Source of the DNA: Streptomyces sp. R33 | Lineage (GTDB): Bacteria; Actinomycetota; Actinomycetes; Streptomycetales; Streptomycetaceae | Reading direction: 5' to 3' | Assembly (NCBI RefSeq): GCF_041200175.1 | Contig: NZ_CP165727.1 | Coordinates: 868,001-932,000, forward strand | Length of the DNA stretch: 64,000 bases | Part shown: piece by piece, positions 8,129 through 16,297 of the stretch | Position numbering within the stretch: position 1 is the stretch's first letter | Layout: every line of letters begins with the position of its first letter | The notes under the pieces: generated by a model | Databases searched by the model: none | What the model was told of the DNA's origin: nothing | What the model saw: only the letters and a program-made list of their open reading frames with translations | Made by a program: the position numbers and the translations under genes

Positions 8129-8602
8129 ATGTCCCCAGCTCGGCAAGGCGCAACGACGGTGCGGTCGGAAGAAGCCCTCGCGACCGTCCGCGTGGAACCG
8201 GATGGCGCGGGCGGCGCGCTGATCGTCCTCGCCGGAGAAATCGATCAGGACTGTGCCGCGGAAGTCCAGGACGTCCTGATCTCCGCCTTGGGCGCCTGTC
8301 CCGCAGGGGTGGTGCTCGATCTGTCTGGCGTGACCTTCTGCGACTGCTCGTTCCTGAACGTCCTGCTGCATGCCCGTCTGAGGGCAGGTGTAGGTGTGGA
8401 TCGCGACCGGCGTTTCCGGATCCGGAGCATGAGTGCCCGGGTGGCGCGGCTGCTCGCCCTGACCGGCACCCTCGCGTATTTCCCCCATGGCAACGGGCCC
8501 CGGCCGCATCCGGACGGCAACGGTCCCGGGCCGTATCCGGCCGAGGCGGTCAGCTCCCGCGCCGGGCGCCCCGATGGCCCTCGGGGTGGGCTCCGTCGCT
8601 GA
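8129..8602 (+). CDS. STAS-domain protein, anti-sigma factor antagonist-like
   Basis: The first 115 of 157 residues form a STAS domain: ALIVLAGEIDQDCAAEVQDVL, GVVLDLSGVTFCDCSFLNVLL, then FRIRSMSARVARLLALTG. Antagonists of this kind bind HATPase anti-sigma factors and are switched by phosphorylation of a Ser or Thr in a D-S-[S/T]-G loop; here that loop reads D-C-S-F, so switching may differ or be lost. The C-terminal 40 residues are low-complexity with an HGNGPRPHPDGNGPGPYP repeat. GGGAG precedes the ATG. The 3' end overlaps the convergent HATPase gene by 53 bases. Confidence 0.82.
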   Translation: MSPARQGATTVRSEEALATVRVEPDGAGGALIVLAGEIDQDCAAEVQDVLISALGACPAGVVLDLSGVTFCDCSFLNVLLHARLRAGVGVDRDRRFRIRSMSARVARLLALTGTLAYFPHGNGPRPHPDGNGPGPYPAEAVSSRAGRPDGPRGGLRR

Positions 8603-9170
8603 ACCGGCCGGGCCGCGGTGGAACGCGGTTCGACCATGTGCCGTCCGACCATGCGCAGGCCGACGCCCTCCGGGACCGCGAGGCGTGCAGTCGGGCCGGG
8701 ACCGGAGCCGTCACCTCGGCCCAGACGGACTTCCCGCCCTCCCGGGGCGTCACCCCCCAGCGCCGGGCGAGCCGGTTCATCACCATCAGGCCGTGCCCGC
8801 CGGGCAGTCCCAGAGCCGTCGGCGGCCGGAGCTGCGGGAGCGCGTAGCTCGCGTCGCTCACCTCTATGCACAGGTCGCCGGCACGCCAGGGAGAGGCCTC
8901 CGGGGCGCCGCTACCGAGCTGGAGGACGAGTTCGGTGGGCCCGCCCGCATGCAGGGCGGCATTGGTCACCATCTCGGACACCAGCAGCAGGACGTCGTCG
9001 ACGGCGGCATCGCGGTCCCCGTCCGTGAGCCCGGTCAGCTGCGCCGGTCCGGGCCAGGCCCAGTCCTCGAGAGCGCTGCGGCAGAAGTCTCGGCAGCGCC
9101 CCACCACCTTGCCGGCGCCGTACAGGCCGAGCCGCCTGATCCGGCTTTCCGACGCCATCGGCTCGCTCAT
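8550..9170 (-). CDS. HATPase_c_2 ATP-binding protein, RsbW-like anti-sigma kinase
   Basis: The 206-residue protein has a GHKL ATPase fold: DDVLLLVSEMVTNAALHAGG is the N-box helix with the essential Asn, and GLPGGHGLMVMNRLARRWG is the G-box/lid. This is the common streptomycete single-domain serine kinase/anti-sigma type. The ATG at 9170 follows GGAG. It is flanked by STAS proteins on both sides, the natural partners of such kinases, which suggests a local partner-switching set; no sigma factor gene is adjacent. The last 50 residues are Arg-rich and not conserved in the fold. Confidence 0.85.
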   Translation of the reverse strand: MSEPMASESRIRRLGLYGAGKVVGRCRDFCRSALEDWAWPGPAQLTGLTDGDRDAAVDDVLLLVSEMVTNAALHAGGPTELVLQLGSGAPEASPWRAGDLCIEVSDASYALPQLRPPTALGLPGGHGLMVMNRLARRWGVTPREGGKSVWAEVTAPVPARLHASRSRRASACAWSDGTWSNRVPPRPGRFSDGAHPEGHRGARRGS

Positions 9171-9189
9171 CACCCGCTCCGCCCCGGCC

Positions 9190-9606
9190 TCACGGCCTCG
9201 TCCGTCCGGTCAGTTCTGCCGGCAGCTCTGCGTGCACGGTGAACAGGGCCCTCGCCCCCGTGATGTCGAACATGCGGGCCACCACGGGCCGTAGCGCGGC
9301 CAGCTCCAGCGCACTGCCGGCCTCTCCCGCCTGCAGCCGTCCCCGCAACATGATGTTGAGACCGGTCGAATCGCAGAACGTCAGCCGGCCGCAGTCGACG
9401 ACGATCCGCTCGGCATCCTGTGCCAGCGCCTGCCCCAGGGCCTCGACGAGCGGTTCCGGACTGTCGTGGTCCAGCTCCCCCGTCAGGGTGACGACCGCCG
9501 TGCGTCCACTCCAGCGGACATCCGCCGCGAAACGCGGTGTCGCGCCGCCGCCCGTGCCGTACGCATCTGCTGCCATGGGGTACTCCGGTTCCGTTCCGGC
9601 GCACAT
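9190..9606 (-). CDS. STAS-domain anti-anti-sigma factor
   Basis: The 138-residue protein has the canonical layout: VRWSGRTAVVTLTGELDHDS, IVVDCGRLTFCDSTGLNIML, ALRPVVARMFDITG. The phospho-loop is D-S-T-G, so it should be phosphorylated by a HATPase kinase, presumably the one encoded 19 bases downstream on the same strand. The GTG at 9606 has GGAGGG 6 bases upstream; an ATG at 9576 with GGAG is an alternative that keeps the whole domain. Confidence 0.83.
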   Translation of the reverse strand: MCAGTEPEYPMAADAYGTGGGATPRFAADVRWSGRTAVVTLTGELDHDSPEPLVEALGQALAQDAERIVVDCGRLTFCDSTGLNIMLRGRLQAGEAGSALELAALRPVVARMFDITGARALFTVHAELPAELTGRTRP

Positions 9607-9833
9607 CGGGCCCTCCGGCGAGAGCACGTCGCCCGGTCGCCTGCGCCGAGCCGATACGGTCCCTGCCGAAGCCCTGGCCCGGTGCGTGGTCCGCACGCCG
9701 TGCCGCCGGTCCTCATAGCCTTCTTCCCGGTCAGCCCGCCCGCATTCACCCTGGCGCAGGGCCCGGGGTACGAGCGACGTGGCGCGAGCCTCACACCGCG
9801 GGCACGCGAAGCCCTCACCTCCCGCGTGAGGCG

Positions 9834-10073
9834 TCAGGTGACGGGCTCCGGGGCGGGCGCCGGGCCGGGCAGGGGTCCGGGCCGGGGGTGCGGGTCCGGC
9901 GGCGGAACGGGTGCCGGCGGGTCGGGTTCGGGCTGCGGCGGGGCCGGCGGCACCGGATCGGGTCCGCCCGGGCCGGGAACGGGCCCCGGCAGCGGGCCGG
10001 GCACCGGACCGGGGCCCGGGCCGGGCGCGGGTGTGGGACTCGGCGGTACGGGGTCGTTCGGCGGCGTGCCCAT
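9834..10073 (-). CDS. Proline-rich low-complexity small protein (79 aa)
   Basis: From the ATG at 10073 the frame encodes MGTPPNDPVPPSPTPAPG and then almost only Pro, Gly, Ala, Asp and Glu in P-G-P and P-x-P repeats up to the stop. A textbook GGGAGG site lies 6 bases before the ATG, so translation is plausible despite the odd composition. There is no signal peptide or membrane segment. It could be an intrinsically disordered linker-like protein. The DNA is a GC-only repeat and could also arise as a chance open frame; the ribosome binding site is the main argument for a gene. Confidence 0.5.
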   Translation of the reverse strand: MGTPPNDPVPPSPTPAPGPGPGPVPGPLPGPVPGPGGPDPVPPAPPQPEPDPPAPVPPPDPHPRPGPLPGPAPAPEPVT

Positions 10074-10156
10074 GCCGATCCTCCCGGTTCGACGGAAACG
10101 GAAGGTGTGGCTCCGCCGCGACCGCCCCTGCAGGGCCCGGCGGGTGGGTGTGTGCA

Positions 10157-10885
10157 TCATCGTGCGTGGCTCCCTTCCGGGGATCGACCGGTGCCCGTAC
10201 GGGCCGGTTCCACGCCGAAGGGGCTCTGGTCGAGCCGGTCGAGGAGGTCGGACGGGTCCCGGTACACGGCGCGGGCGCCGGCCTCTTCGAGGTCGAGGCG
10301 CGGGATCCCGCCGCAGAGCAGCCCCACGCACGTGACCTCGGCCCGGGTGCCGGCCTTCATGTCCCATACCGTGTCGCCGACGAACACGGAGCGGTGCGCC
10401 GGCGCACCGGCGAGTTCGAGGGCGTGGTGCACGGGGTCGGGTGCCGGCTTGCCCTGTTCCACGTCGTCGGAGCTCGCGGTGGCCGTGATGGCGTCGTCGG
10501 CGTCGACGGCCCGCCTGAGCGCATCGAGCTCGGCGCTTCCGGCCGAGGTGACGAGGACGACCCGCCAGCCCCGCCGGTCGAGGGTGCGCAGCAGTTCGTC
10601 CGCCGCGTCGAGCCGGGGCAGGCGGTCGAAATACGTCCCGTAGAGGGTGTCGTGCGCGGCGCTGAGCGCGGCGTCCTCGCTCCTGTCCCGGCCTTCGCCC
10701 AGCAGATGGGCGAGGAGGTCCTCGCCCGGCAGTCCGATCGCCCGGTGGATGGCGTGCATCGGCACGCTGTGTCCCGCCTGCCTGAGCGCCTCCCACCAGG
10801 ACGCGATGTGCAGGTGATTGGTGTCTGCGAGCGTCCCGTCCACATCGAACAGCGCGGCGCGGTTCTCGCGGTCTACGCGGCTCAT
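10157..10885 (-). CDS. HAD-superfamily hydrolase (phosphatase, subfamily IA)
   Basis: The 242-residue protein has all four HAD motifs: ALFDVDGTLADTN (nucleophile Asp), VVLVTSAG (motif II), the Lys in QGKPAPDPV (motif III), VFVGDTVWDMKAG (motif IV). The helical cap lies between motifs I and II, as in beta-phosphoglucomutase or phosphoglycolate phosphatase relatives. The substrate cannot be named. AAGGAGG precedes the ATG. It is followed after about 80 bases by the proline-rich gene on the same strand. Confidence 0.87.
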   Translation of the reverse strand: MSRVDRENRAALFDVDGTLADTNHLHIASWWEALRQAGHSVPMHAIHRAIGLPGEDLLAHLLGEGRDRSEDAALSAAHDTLYGTYFDRLPRLDAADELLRTLDRRGWRVVLVTSAGSAELDALRRAVDADDAITATASSDDVEQGKPAPDPVHHALELAGAPAHRSVFVGDTVWDMKAGTRAEVTCVGLLCGGIPRLDLEEAGARAVYRDPSDLLDRLDQSPFGVEPARTGTGRSPEGSHAR

Positions 10886-11036
10886 ACGTGCCCTCCTTCA
10901 CCGCGGGGAACACAGGCCGCGCCTACCCGCCGGAGCGCCCCGCATGCCCGGCGGTGGAACGGGGTGGTGTGGACCGGAACGGGCTGGGCAGGCGCCCCAG
11001 GGAACCCCGGTCCCGGGACGCGAGGAGGGAACCCCA

Positions 11037-11390
11037 ATGATCAACGTGTGGATCTATCGCGAGACGACGGGGCGCCTGACCGGAACCGATCTGACCGGTT
11101 ACAAGGTCGAGGCGCTCGACGGCAGCATCGGCAAGGTCGACAAGCACTCCGACGGGGTCGACGCCTCGTACGTCGTCGTCGACACGGGCCCGTGGATCTT
11201 CGGCAAGCACGTACTGCTGCCGGCCGGCACCGTCACCCGCATCGACATGGACGAGGAGAGGATCCACGTCGGCCTCACCAAGGACCAGATCAAGTCCGCC
11301 CCGGAGTTCGACAAGGAGAAGCACCTCGAGGATGCGGACTACCACCGCGTGCTGGGCGGCTACTACGAGGGCTTCTCGCACCGGGCCTGA
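11037..11390 (+). CDS. PRC-barrel domain protein
   Basis: The 117-residue protein carries a PRC-barrel: DLTGYKVEALDGSIGKVDKH, YVVVDTGPWIFGKHVLLPAG, then TVTRIDMDEERIHVGLTKDQIKSAPEF, the standard streptomycete form. These single-domain proteins are often stress-induced, but their role is undefined. The ATG at 11037 follows GAGGAGGG. The gene ends just before the scrambled patch of remnants at 11.4 kb. Confidence 0.87.
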   Translation: MINVWIYRETTGRLTGTDLTGYKVEALDGSIGKVDKHSDGVDASYVVVDTGPWIFGKHVLLPAGTVTRIDMDEERIHVGLTKDQIKSAPEFDKEKHLEDADYHRVLGGYYEGFSHRA

Positions 11391-11395
11391 GCCGG

Positions 11396-11571
11396 CGCCC
11401 GTGGGCGGGCGTCAGAGGTGAAGCCGAGCATGGCCTGCATCATCGCCGGTGTGACCGGCTCGGCGTCGGTGAGCTACGGGGCGATCCCCACGGCCGGCCG
11501 CCACGGCGCGAGATGCAGAGACGCCTTCATCAGGTCGCCGGTTTTCACATGGAGTGCAGTCGCGAGGGGTG
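11396..11571 (-). pseudogene. IS982-like transposase, N-terminal remnant
   Basis: Reading leftward from about 11571, one frame gives LATALHVKTGDLMKASLHLA, PWRPAVGIAP, a stop codon, then LTDAEPVTPAMMQAMLGFTS before the match fades. This order is the N-terminus of a streptomycete IS982-family transposase (ALxxKTDDLLK...HLAPWRP...LSDAELvTLAmMQALLGF). The start, the DDE catalytic part and the terminal inverted repeats are missing, so it is a dead fragment of about 55 codons. It abuts the broken clp genes, suggesting that an insertion and later deletion shaped the locus. The family assignment is from pattern memory. Confidence 0.65.
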
Positions 11572-11712
11572 CCCAACTGCCCGGCACGCCCGTCCCTCAC
11601 CTGCTGCGTTCGCACGTCGGGACGACCGGGCGAAGAATGGCCGTGTACCGGCAATTCGACTACGGCAGGCTGCGCACAGCCGCTGTGCCGCCCGCCGGAC
11701 GGGACGATCCTC

Positions 11713-11937
11713 GTGACGACTTCGCCCTTCGGGTCCGGCGACCCGTTCTCCGAACTCTTCAGCCGCTTCTTCGGGATGAGTCCGGCGGCCTCGCCGCCGG
11801 CCGTGCAGCGCGTGCCCATCGGGCGACTGCTCAGTGACTCCTCGCACGAGCTGCTGACGGCGGCAGGCGGCCGGGCGGCCGAGGACGGGTCCGATCTCGA
11901 CACCGTGCACGCAGGTGCTGGAGCAGGCGGGCGCTGA
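11713..11937 (+). pseudogene. Clp ATPase N-terminal fragment, frameshifted
   Basis: From the GTG at 11713 the frame reads MTTSPFGSGDPFSELFSRFF, then PAVQRVPIGRLLSDSSHELL and [10 protein letters not shown] before running out of frame (stop at 11935-11937). This is the start of the streptomycete ClpC/ClpB-like ATPase that carries an RVPIGRLLS N-domain. The homologous text resumes in another frame at 11915 ([11 protein letters not shown]). About ten codons that normally link the two parts are missing, so this is a small deletion with a frameshift, not a single-base error. Confidence 0.7.
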
Positions 11938-13978
11938 TCCGGACCAGCTGGCTGCGGACCTGCAGGAGAACCTTCCCACCGGTACCGGAACCGGCCAACC
12001 CGGGCTCACGCCGGCGGTGAAGCGCGCTCTGCTCGCCGCCCACGCCCACTCCCAGGCGACCGGTGCCTCGTACATCGGTCCGGAGCACATCCTCGCCGCA
12101 CTGCTGGACGATTCCAGCCTCGCACGCACGCTGGGGTCCGAGGGAGTCTCCCCCGGTTTGCTGAGTGGCGGCGGAGCCGGCCGAAAGGCGGCGTCGGGCG
12201 ATCACAGCGACACCCCGACCTTGGACGGGTACGGGCGCGACCTCACCGACGAGGCCCGCAGCGGACGTCTCGACGCGGTGGTCGGCCGGGCCGAGGAGAT
12301 CGAGCAGACCGTGGAGGTCCTTTCCCGGCGCACCAAGAACAACCCCGTGCTCATCGGCGATCCCGGCGTCGGCAAGACCGCCATCGTCGAAGGACTGGCG
12401 CAGCGGATCGTCGCCGAAGAGGTCCCGAAGGCCCTGCGCAACCGCCGCGTCGTGAGCCTCGACATGGCCGGTCTGGTCGCCGGATCCAAGTACCGGGGAG
12501 AGTTCGAGGAGCGGCTGAAGAAGGTGATCGACGAGGTCACGGAGGCCGAGAGCGGCATCATCGTGTTCATCGACGAACTGCACACGGTCGTCGGCGCCGG
12601 CGGAGGCGGCGAGGGTGCCATGGACGCCGGCAACCTTCTCAAGCCCGCGCTCGCCCGGGGCGACCTCAGCGTGGTCGGCGCCACCACCATCGACGAGTAC
12701 CGCCGGTACATCGAGAAGGACGCCGCGCTCGAACGTCGCTTCCAGCCGGTCATGGTGCGCGAACCCACCGTCGAGGAGACGGTCGAGATCCTGAGCGGGC
12801 TTCGCGACTCCTACGAGGCCCACCACCAGGTCCGCGGTGCCCCGGCCGGGAGCGTGACTCCCGAGGACATCGCCGATGTGCTCTCCGCGCGCACCGGCAT
12901 TCCCGTCTCCCAGCTCACCGAGACCGAGCGCGAGCGGCTCACGAAGCTCGAAGAGGCCCTGCACGAGCGGGTGGTCGGCCAGGACGAGGCAGTCACCGCC
13001 GTGTCCCAGGCCGTGCGCCGCGGCCGGGCGGGCATGGGAGACCCCGACCGGCCCACCGGCAGCTTCCTCTTCCTCGGACCCACGGGAGTCGGCAAGACGG
13101 AACTGGCCAAGGCACTTGCGGAACTGCTCTTCGGAGACGCCGACCGGATGGTCCGCTTCGACATGAGCGAGTTCCAGGAGAAGCACACCGTGTCCCGGCT
13201 CGTCGGCTCCCCGCCCGGATACGTCGGCTACGAGGAGGCCGGGCAGCTCACCGAGGCGGTGCGCCGCAAGCCGTACAGCGTCGTGCTGTTCGACGAGGTC
13301 GAAAAGGCCCACCCGGACATCTTCAACCTGCTGCTACAGGTACTGGACGACGGACGGCACGCATCCTGGAGGTACGTCGTCAGCGGGCCCCGCGGATACC
13401 TGAGGGTGCTCGTCGGTGTGGTCCGCGCCAACCGGCCGTGGCGATTGGTGCCCGGCTTGTCGAAAGCCCTGGCGGCCGCACTGGCCACAGGAGCAGTCGC
13501 CACCGTGAACTCCACCACCTGGAGCCTGGCCGAGGCCCTGAGCGCGCCACGCCTCGCGATCGCCATGGTCGGGTCCGTCGGGCTCGTGATCGGCTGGCTG
13601 ATCGTAGACGGGGAACTGTGGCACCGCTCAACAGAGGGCTCGCCGGAGCGAGGCAGAGGGCGAGGCTCTAACGCCTCGACGGTCATGACCGTGGGCATCG
13701 GTGTGCTCTTCTGCTACGTGGGCTTGATCGTCATCAACTTGGCGTGGGCGCTGTTCATCCTCAACGACCGAGTGTTCGCTTCCATGACACGAACCCCGCT
13801 GCACACCACGGAGTACTTGACGTTGTCCTGGTTCGTCGCTTCGCTCGCCACCGTGGGCGGCGCGCTGGGTTCGGGATTGGAGAGCGACGAGGCGATCCGT
13901 GCAGCCGCCTACTCCAAGCGCGAACAGGAACGTCGCCATATGCTGCAAGACGACCACGGTGACCAGCCCTCGAAGTGA
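11915..13978 (+). CDS. Chimeric frame: Clp AAA+ ATPase core fused to a membrane-protein C-terminus
   Basis: 687 codons stay open. Residues 1-310 are a Clp N-domain remainder plus AAA domain 1 (Walker [10 protein letters not shown], Walker B IVFIDELH, Arg finger LERRFQP). At about 12830-12850, HHQVR jumps to VTPEDIADV, so the D1 small subdomain and coiled middle domain are absent. AAA domain 2 follows ([20 protein letters not shown]) but stops at LLQVLDDGR near 13357, before sensor 1 and its Arg finger. The rest has three hydrophobic spans ([51 protein letters not shown]) and a fourth near [14 protein letters not shown]. No ribosome binding site precedes the GTG. It is probably a decayed gene, but both internal joins keep the frame. 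Confidence 0.65.
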   Translation: MLEQAGADPDQLAADLQENLPTGTGTGQPGLTPAVKRALLAAHAHSQATGASYIGPEHILAALLDDSSLARTLGSEGVSPGLLSGGGAGRKAASGDHSDTPTLDGYGRDLTDEARSGRLDAVVGRAEEIEQTVEVLSRRTKNNPVLIGDPGVGKTAIVEGLAQRIVAEEVPKALRNRRVVSLDMAGLVAGSKYRGEFEERLKKVIDEVTEAESGIIVFIDELHTVVGAGGGGEGAMDAGNLLKPALARGDLSVVGATTIDEYRRYIEKDAALERRFQPVMVREPTVEETVEILSGLRDSYEAHHQVRGAPAGSVTPEDIADVLSARTGIPVSQLTETERERLTKLEEALHERVVGQDEAVTAVSQAVRRGRAGMGDPDRPTGSFLFLGPTGVGKTELAKALAELLFGDADRMVRFDMSEFQEKHTVSRLVGSPPGYVGYEEAGQLTEAVRRKPYSVVLFDEVEKAHPDIFNLLLQVLDDGRHASWRYVVSGPRGYLRVLVGVVRANRPWRLVPGLSKALAAALATGAVATVNSTTWSLAEALSAPRLAIAMVGSVGLVIGWLIVDGELWHRSTEGSPERGRGRGSNASTVMTVGIGVLFCYVGLIVINLAWALFILNDRVFASMTRTPLHTTEYLTLSWFVASLATVGGALGSGLESDEAIRAAAYSKREQERRHMLQDDHGDQPSK

Positions 13979-14036
13979 ACCGATGCCGGCGCAAATGACT
14001 CACACGAACTGTCCGGGCAGGTCATCCGGCTGTTGC

Positions 14037-15458
14037 CTAGGAGCCGCTGCCGGGCTCGGCGGCGTGCCATACCGTCGTGACGTTGCAGAACTCGCGGATG
14101 CCGTGGCCCGACAGCTCGCGTCCGTAACCCGAGCGCTTCACGCCGCCGAAGGGCAGTGCCGGGTGGGAGGCGGTCATGCCGTTGAAGAAGATCCCGCCGG
14201 CCTCGATGTCCCGTACGAAGCGCTCCTGCTCGGCCTCGTCACGGGTCCAGACGTTCGAACTCAGGCCGAACGGGCTGTCGTTGGCGAGCTCCACCGCCTC
14301 GTCGAGGTCCTGCACCCGGTACACGGTGGCCACCGGGCCGAACGCCTCCTCGCGGTGGATCCGCATCTCGGGGGTGATCCCGGTGAGCACGGTCGGTTCG
14401 AAGAACCAGCCCCCCGACAGGTCGTCCGGCAGGCCCTTCGGCCGCCCCCCGCCGCACAGGGCGGTGGCTCCGCGCCGTACGGCGTCCTCCACGAGCTCCT
14501 CGACGTCGGCCCGGCCCTGCTCGGTGGCGAGCGGACCGACCTCCGTGGACTCCGACATCGGGTCGCCGACGATCAGCGCCGCCATCCGGGCCATGAAGCT
14601 GCGGGTGAACTCCTCGTGGACATCGGCGTGGACGATGAAGCGCTTGGCCGCGATGCAGGACTGCCCGTTGTTCTGCACCCGGGCCGTGACGGCGACCGCT
14701 GCGGCCCGTTCGACGTCGGCCGACGGCATCACCACGAACGGGTCGCTGCCGCCCAGCTCCAGGACGGTCTTCTTCACCTCGTCACCTGCGATCGCGGCGA
14801 CGGACCGGCCGGCCGGCTCGCTGCCGGTGAGGGTCGCCGCCGCGACCCTGGGGTCGCGGAGGATGCCTTCGACGGCACGGGAGGACACCAGCAGCGTCTG
14901 GAACGCCCCCTCGGGGAAACCGGCGCGCCGGAAGAGGTCGCCCAGGTACAGCGCGGTCTGCGGCACGTTCGACGCGTGCTTGAGCAGCCCCGCGTTGCCC
15001 GCCATCAGCGCGGGCGCCGCGAAGCGGACGACCTGCCAGAGGGGGAAGTTCCAGGGCATCACCGCGAGGACCACGCCGAGGGGGCGGTAGTGGACCCGGG
15101 CGCGTGAGGCTCCGGCGTCCGCCACCTCGGCCTGGGCGGGGTGCTCGTCGGCCAGCAGCTCCTCGGCGTTGCGGGCGTACCAGCGCATGGCCTTCGCGCA
15201 CTTGGCCGCTTCCGCCCGGGCGGCGGCCAGCGGCTTGCCCATCTCGAGCGTCATCGTACGGGCGATCTCGTCCTGGTCCTGGTCGAGCAGGTCGGCCGCA
15301 CGGTCGAGGAGGCGGGCACGCTCGGCGAACCCCGTCGTGCGGTAGCTCCGGAAGGCCGAATCGGCGGCCGCCAGGCGCTGCTCGATCTGCTCGGCCCCCA
15401 GCTCGTCGAACGTCTTGAGCGTCTCGCCGTTCGCGGGGTTGACGGTTGCGATGGGCAC
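14037..15458 (-). CDS. gabD1: NADP-dependent succinate-semialdehyde dehydrogenase (GabD1-like)
   Basis: The 473-residue aldehyde dehydrogenase starts MPIATVNPANGETLKTFDEL. The Rossmann/NADP region (VMPWNFPLWQVVRFAAPALM), LELGGSDPF and the catalytic loop NNGQSCIAAKRF (Cys268) are intact. It closely follows the mycobacterial GabD1 pattern throughout. It should oxidise succinic semialdehyde to succinate in the GABA shunt or polyamine breakdown; no other GABA gene is nearby. The ATG at 15458 has a modest GAGAGC site. The downstream end faces the chimeric clp frame. Confidence 0.9.
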   Translation of the reverse strand: MPIATVNPANGETLKTFDELGAEQIEQRLAAADSAFRSYRTTGFAERARLLDRAADLLDQDQDEIARTMTLEMGKPLAAARAEAAKCAKAMRWYARNAEELLADEHPAQAEVADAGASRARVHYRPLGVVLAVMPWNFPLWQVVRFAAPALMAGNAGLLKHASNVPQTALYLGDLFRRAGFPEGAFQTLLVSSRAVEGILRDPRVAAATLTGSEPAGRSVAAIAGDEVKKTVLELGGSDPFVVMPSADVERAAAVAVTARVQNNGQSCIAAKRFIVHADVHEEFTRSFMARMAALIVGDPMSESTEVGPLATEQGRADVEELVEDAVRRGATALCGGGRPKGLPDDLSGGWFFEPTVLTGITPEMRIHREEAFGPVATVYRVQDLDEAVELANDSPFGLSSNVWTRDEAEQERFVRDIEAGGIFFNGMTASHPALPFGGVKRSGYGRELSGHGIREFCNVTTVWHAAEPGSGS

Positions 15459-15607
15459 GTCAGGCTCTCCTCGTCCTCGATGCGTCGCATCGGACCGTAC
15501 CGGGCCCGCCGCGTCCGCCCGGGACGGCGCCGTGGCGTGTCAGTACGGGAAGCGGATTCACTCGATCGCCGAGGCCACCGGAGCGTCTGCCCGAGCCGTT
15601 GCCCGGC

Positions 15608-16189
15608 CTACGCGTCCGGGCCGCGCCCGGCAGCGGCCAGCAGCGTACTCGTGGCGAGCAGGGCCACGGCCCACGATCCGGCCGTCCAGGGTGAGTTCTC
15701 GCCCTCCAGGGCCGGGGACGCCCGGTGCCGGGCGTCGTAGGCGACCCGGACCTCCGCACCCGTGTCGGCGATGCGCCGGTCGTCCCCGAGCTCATCGGGG
15801 TAGCCGCCGGGGCAGTCCAGCACATGGCGGTACACGGTCTTCTCCGCCGGAGCGCCCTCTCCGGCGGATCCCTGCACCTTGGCCTGGACATCGCGCACGA
15901 CGCACAGGGCGACCTCCCCGCGCGAGGCGGCCTGATCCGCGGCCGTCACGGTCAGCAGCAGCCCCAGGGCCAGGAAGAGCGCCCCGAAGAGACTGCCGCT
16001 CCCGCGCACCAGGGCGAAGTACGCCGCCGAGGCGCCGACCACGAGCACCGCTCCGCCCGCCAGCGCGACCGTGCCGGACGGCGCCGAGGTGCCGCCGTAG
16101 CACCAGTGGGCCCAGGCGTACAGAGCCGCGGCCGCCATGACGGGCACCAGTGCGACGAGCCGCCGCACCTGCGGTTCAGCTCCTGACAT
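15608..16189 (-). CDS. Membrane protein of unknown function, four predicted spans
   Basis: Three hydrophobic segments at the N-terminus (LVALVPVMAAAALYAWAHW, VALAGGAVLVVGASAAYFAL, LFGALFLALGLLLTVTAA) are followed by a soluble domain of about 85 residues with two cysteines and a VYRHVLDCPGGYPDELG motif, then a last span (GSWAVALLATSTLLAAAG). I do not recognise the family. The ATG at 16189 follows AGGGGG. A hairpin upstream (16234-16275) separates it from the secreted Ig-domain gene. Confidence 0.7.
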   Translation of the reverse strand: MSGAEPQVRRLVALVPVMAAAALYAWAHWCYGGTSAPSGTVALAGGAVLVVGASAAYFALVRGSGSLFGALFLALGLLLTVTAADQAASRGEVALCVVRDVQAKVQGSAGEGAPAEKTVYRHVLDCPGGYPDELGDDRRIADTGAEVRVAYDARHRASPALEGENSPWTAGSWAVALLATSTLLAAAGRGPDA

Positions 16190-16233
16190 GAACACCCCCT
16201 CCCCCGGTGGGACGCCTGCGCGGCACCGATGGT

Positions 16234-16275
16234 TCGCGGGCGGGGCGCGGGGTGCGCCGGCCGCCCCGCCCGCGA
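16234..16275 (-). terminator. Strong GC hairpin
   Basis: A perfect 14-bp inverted repeat (TCGCGGGCGGGGCG and complement) has a 14-base loop. It lies 22 bases after the stop of the secreted Ig-domain gene, so it probably ends that transcript. Confidence 0.75.
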
Positions 16276-16297
16276 CGGGGTTCTCAGGGCCGGCGGA

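Noticed and set aside
9840..10040. GGGCCGGG-rich DNA as a structured regulatory element or G-quadruplex array
   Set aside because: The pattern follows from proline and glycine codons of the small frame; a quadruplex role cannot be judged from sequence alone.
9834..10913. A 359-codon - strand frame that reads through the HAD gene region into the proline-rich protein
   Set aside because: The HAD motifs are in another frame; only the last 79 codons, after a good ribosome binding site, are kept.
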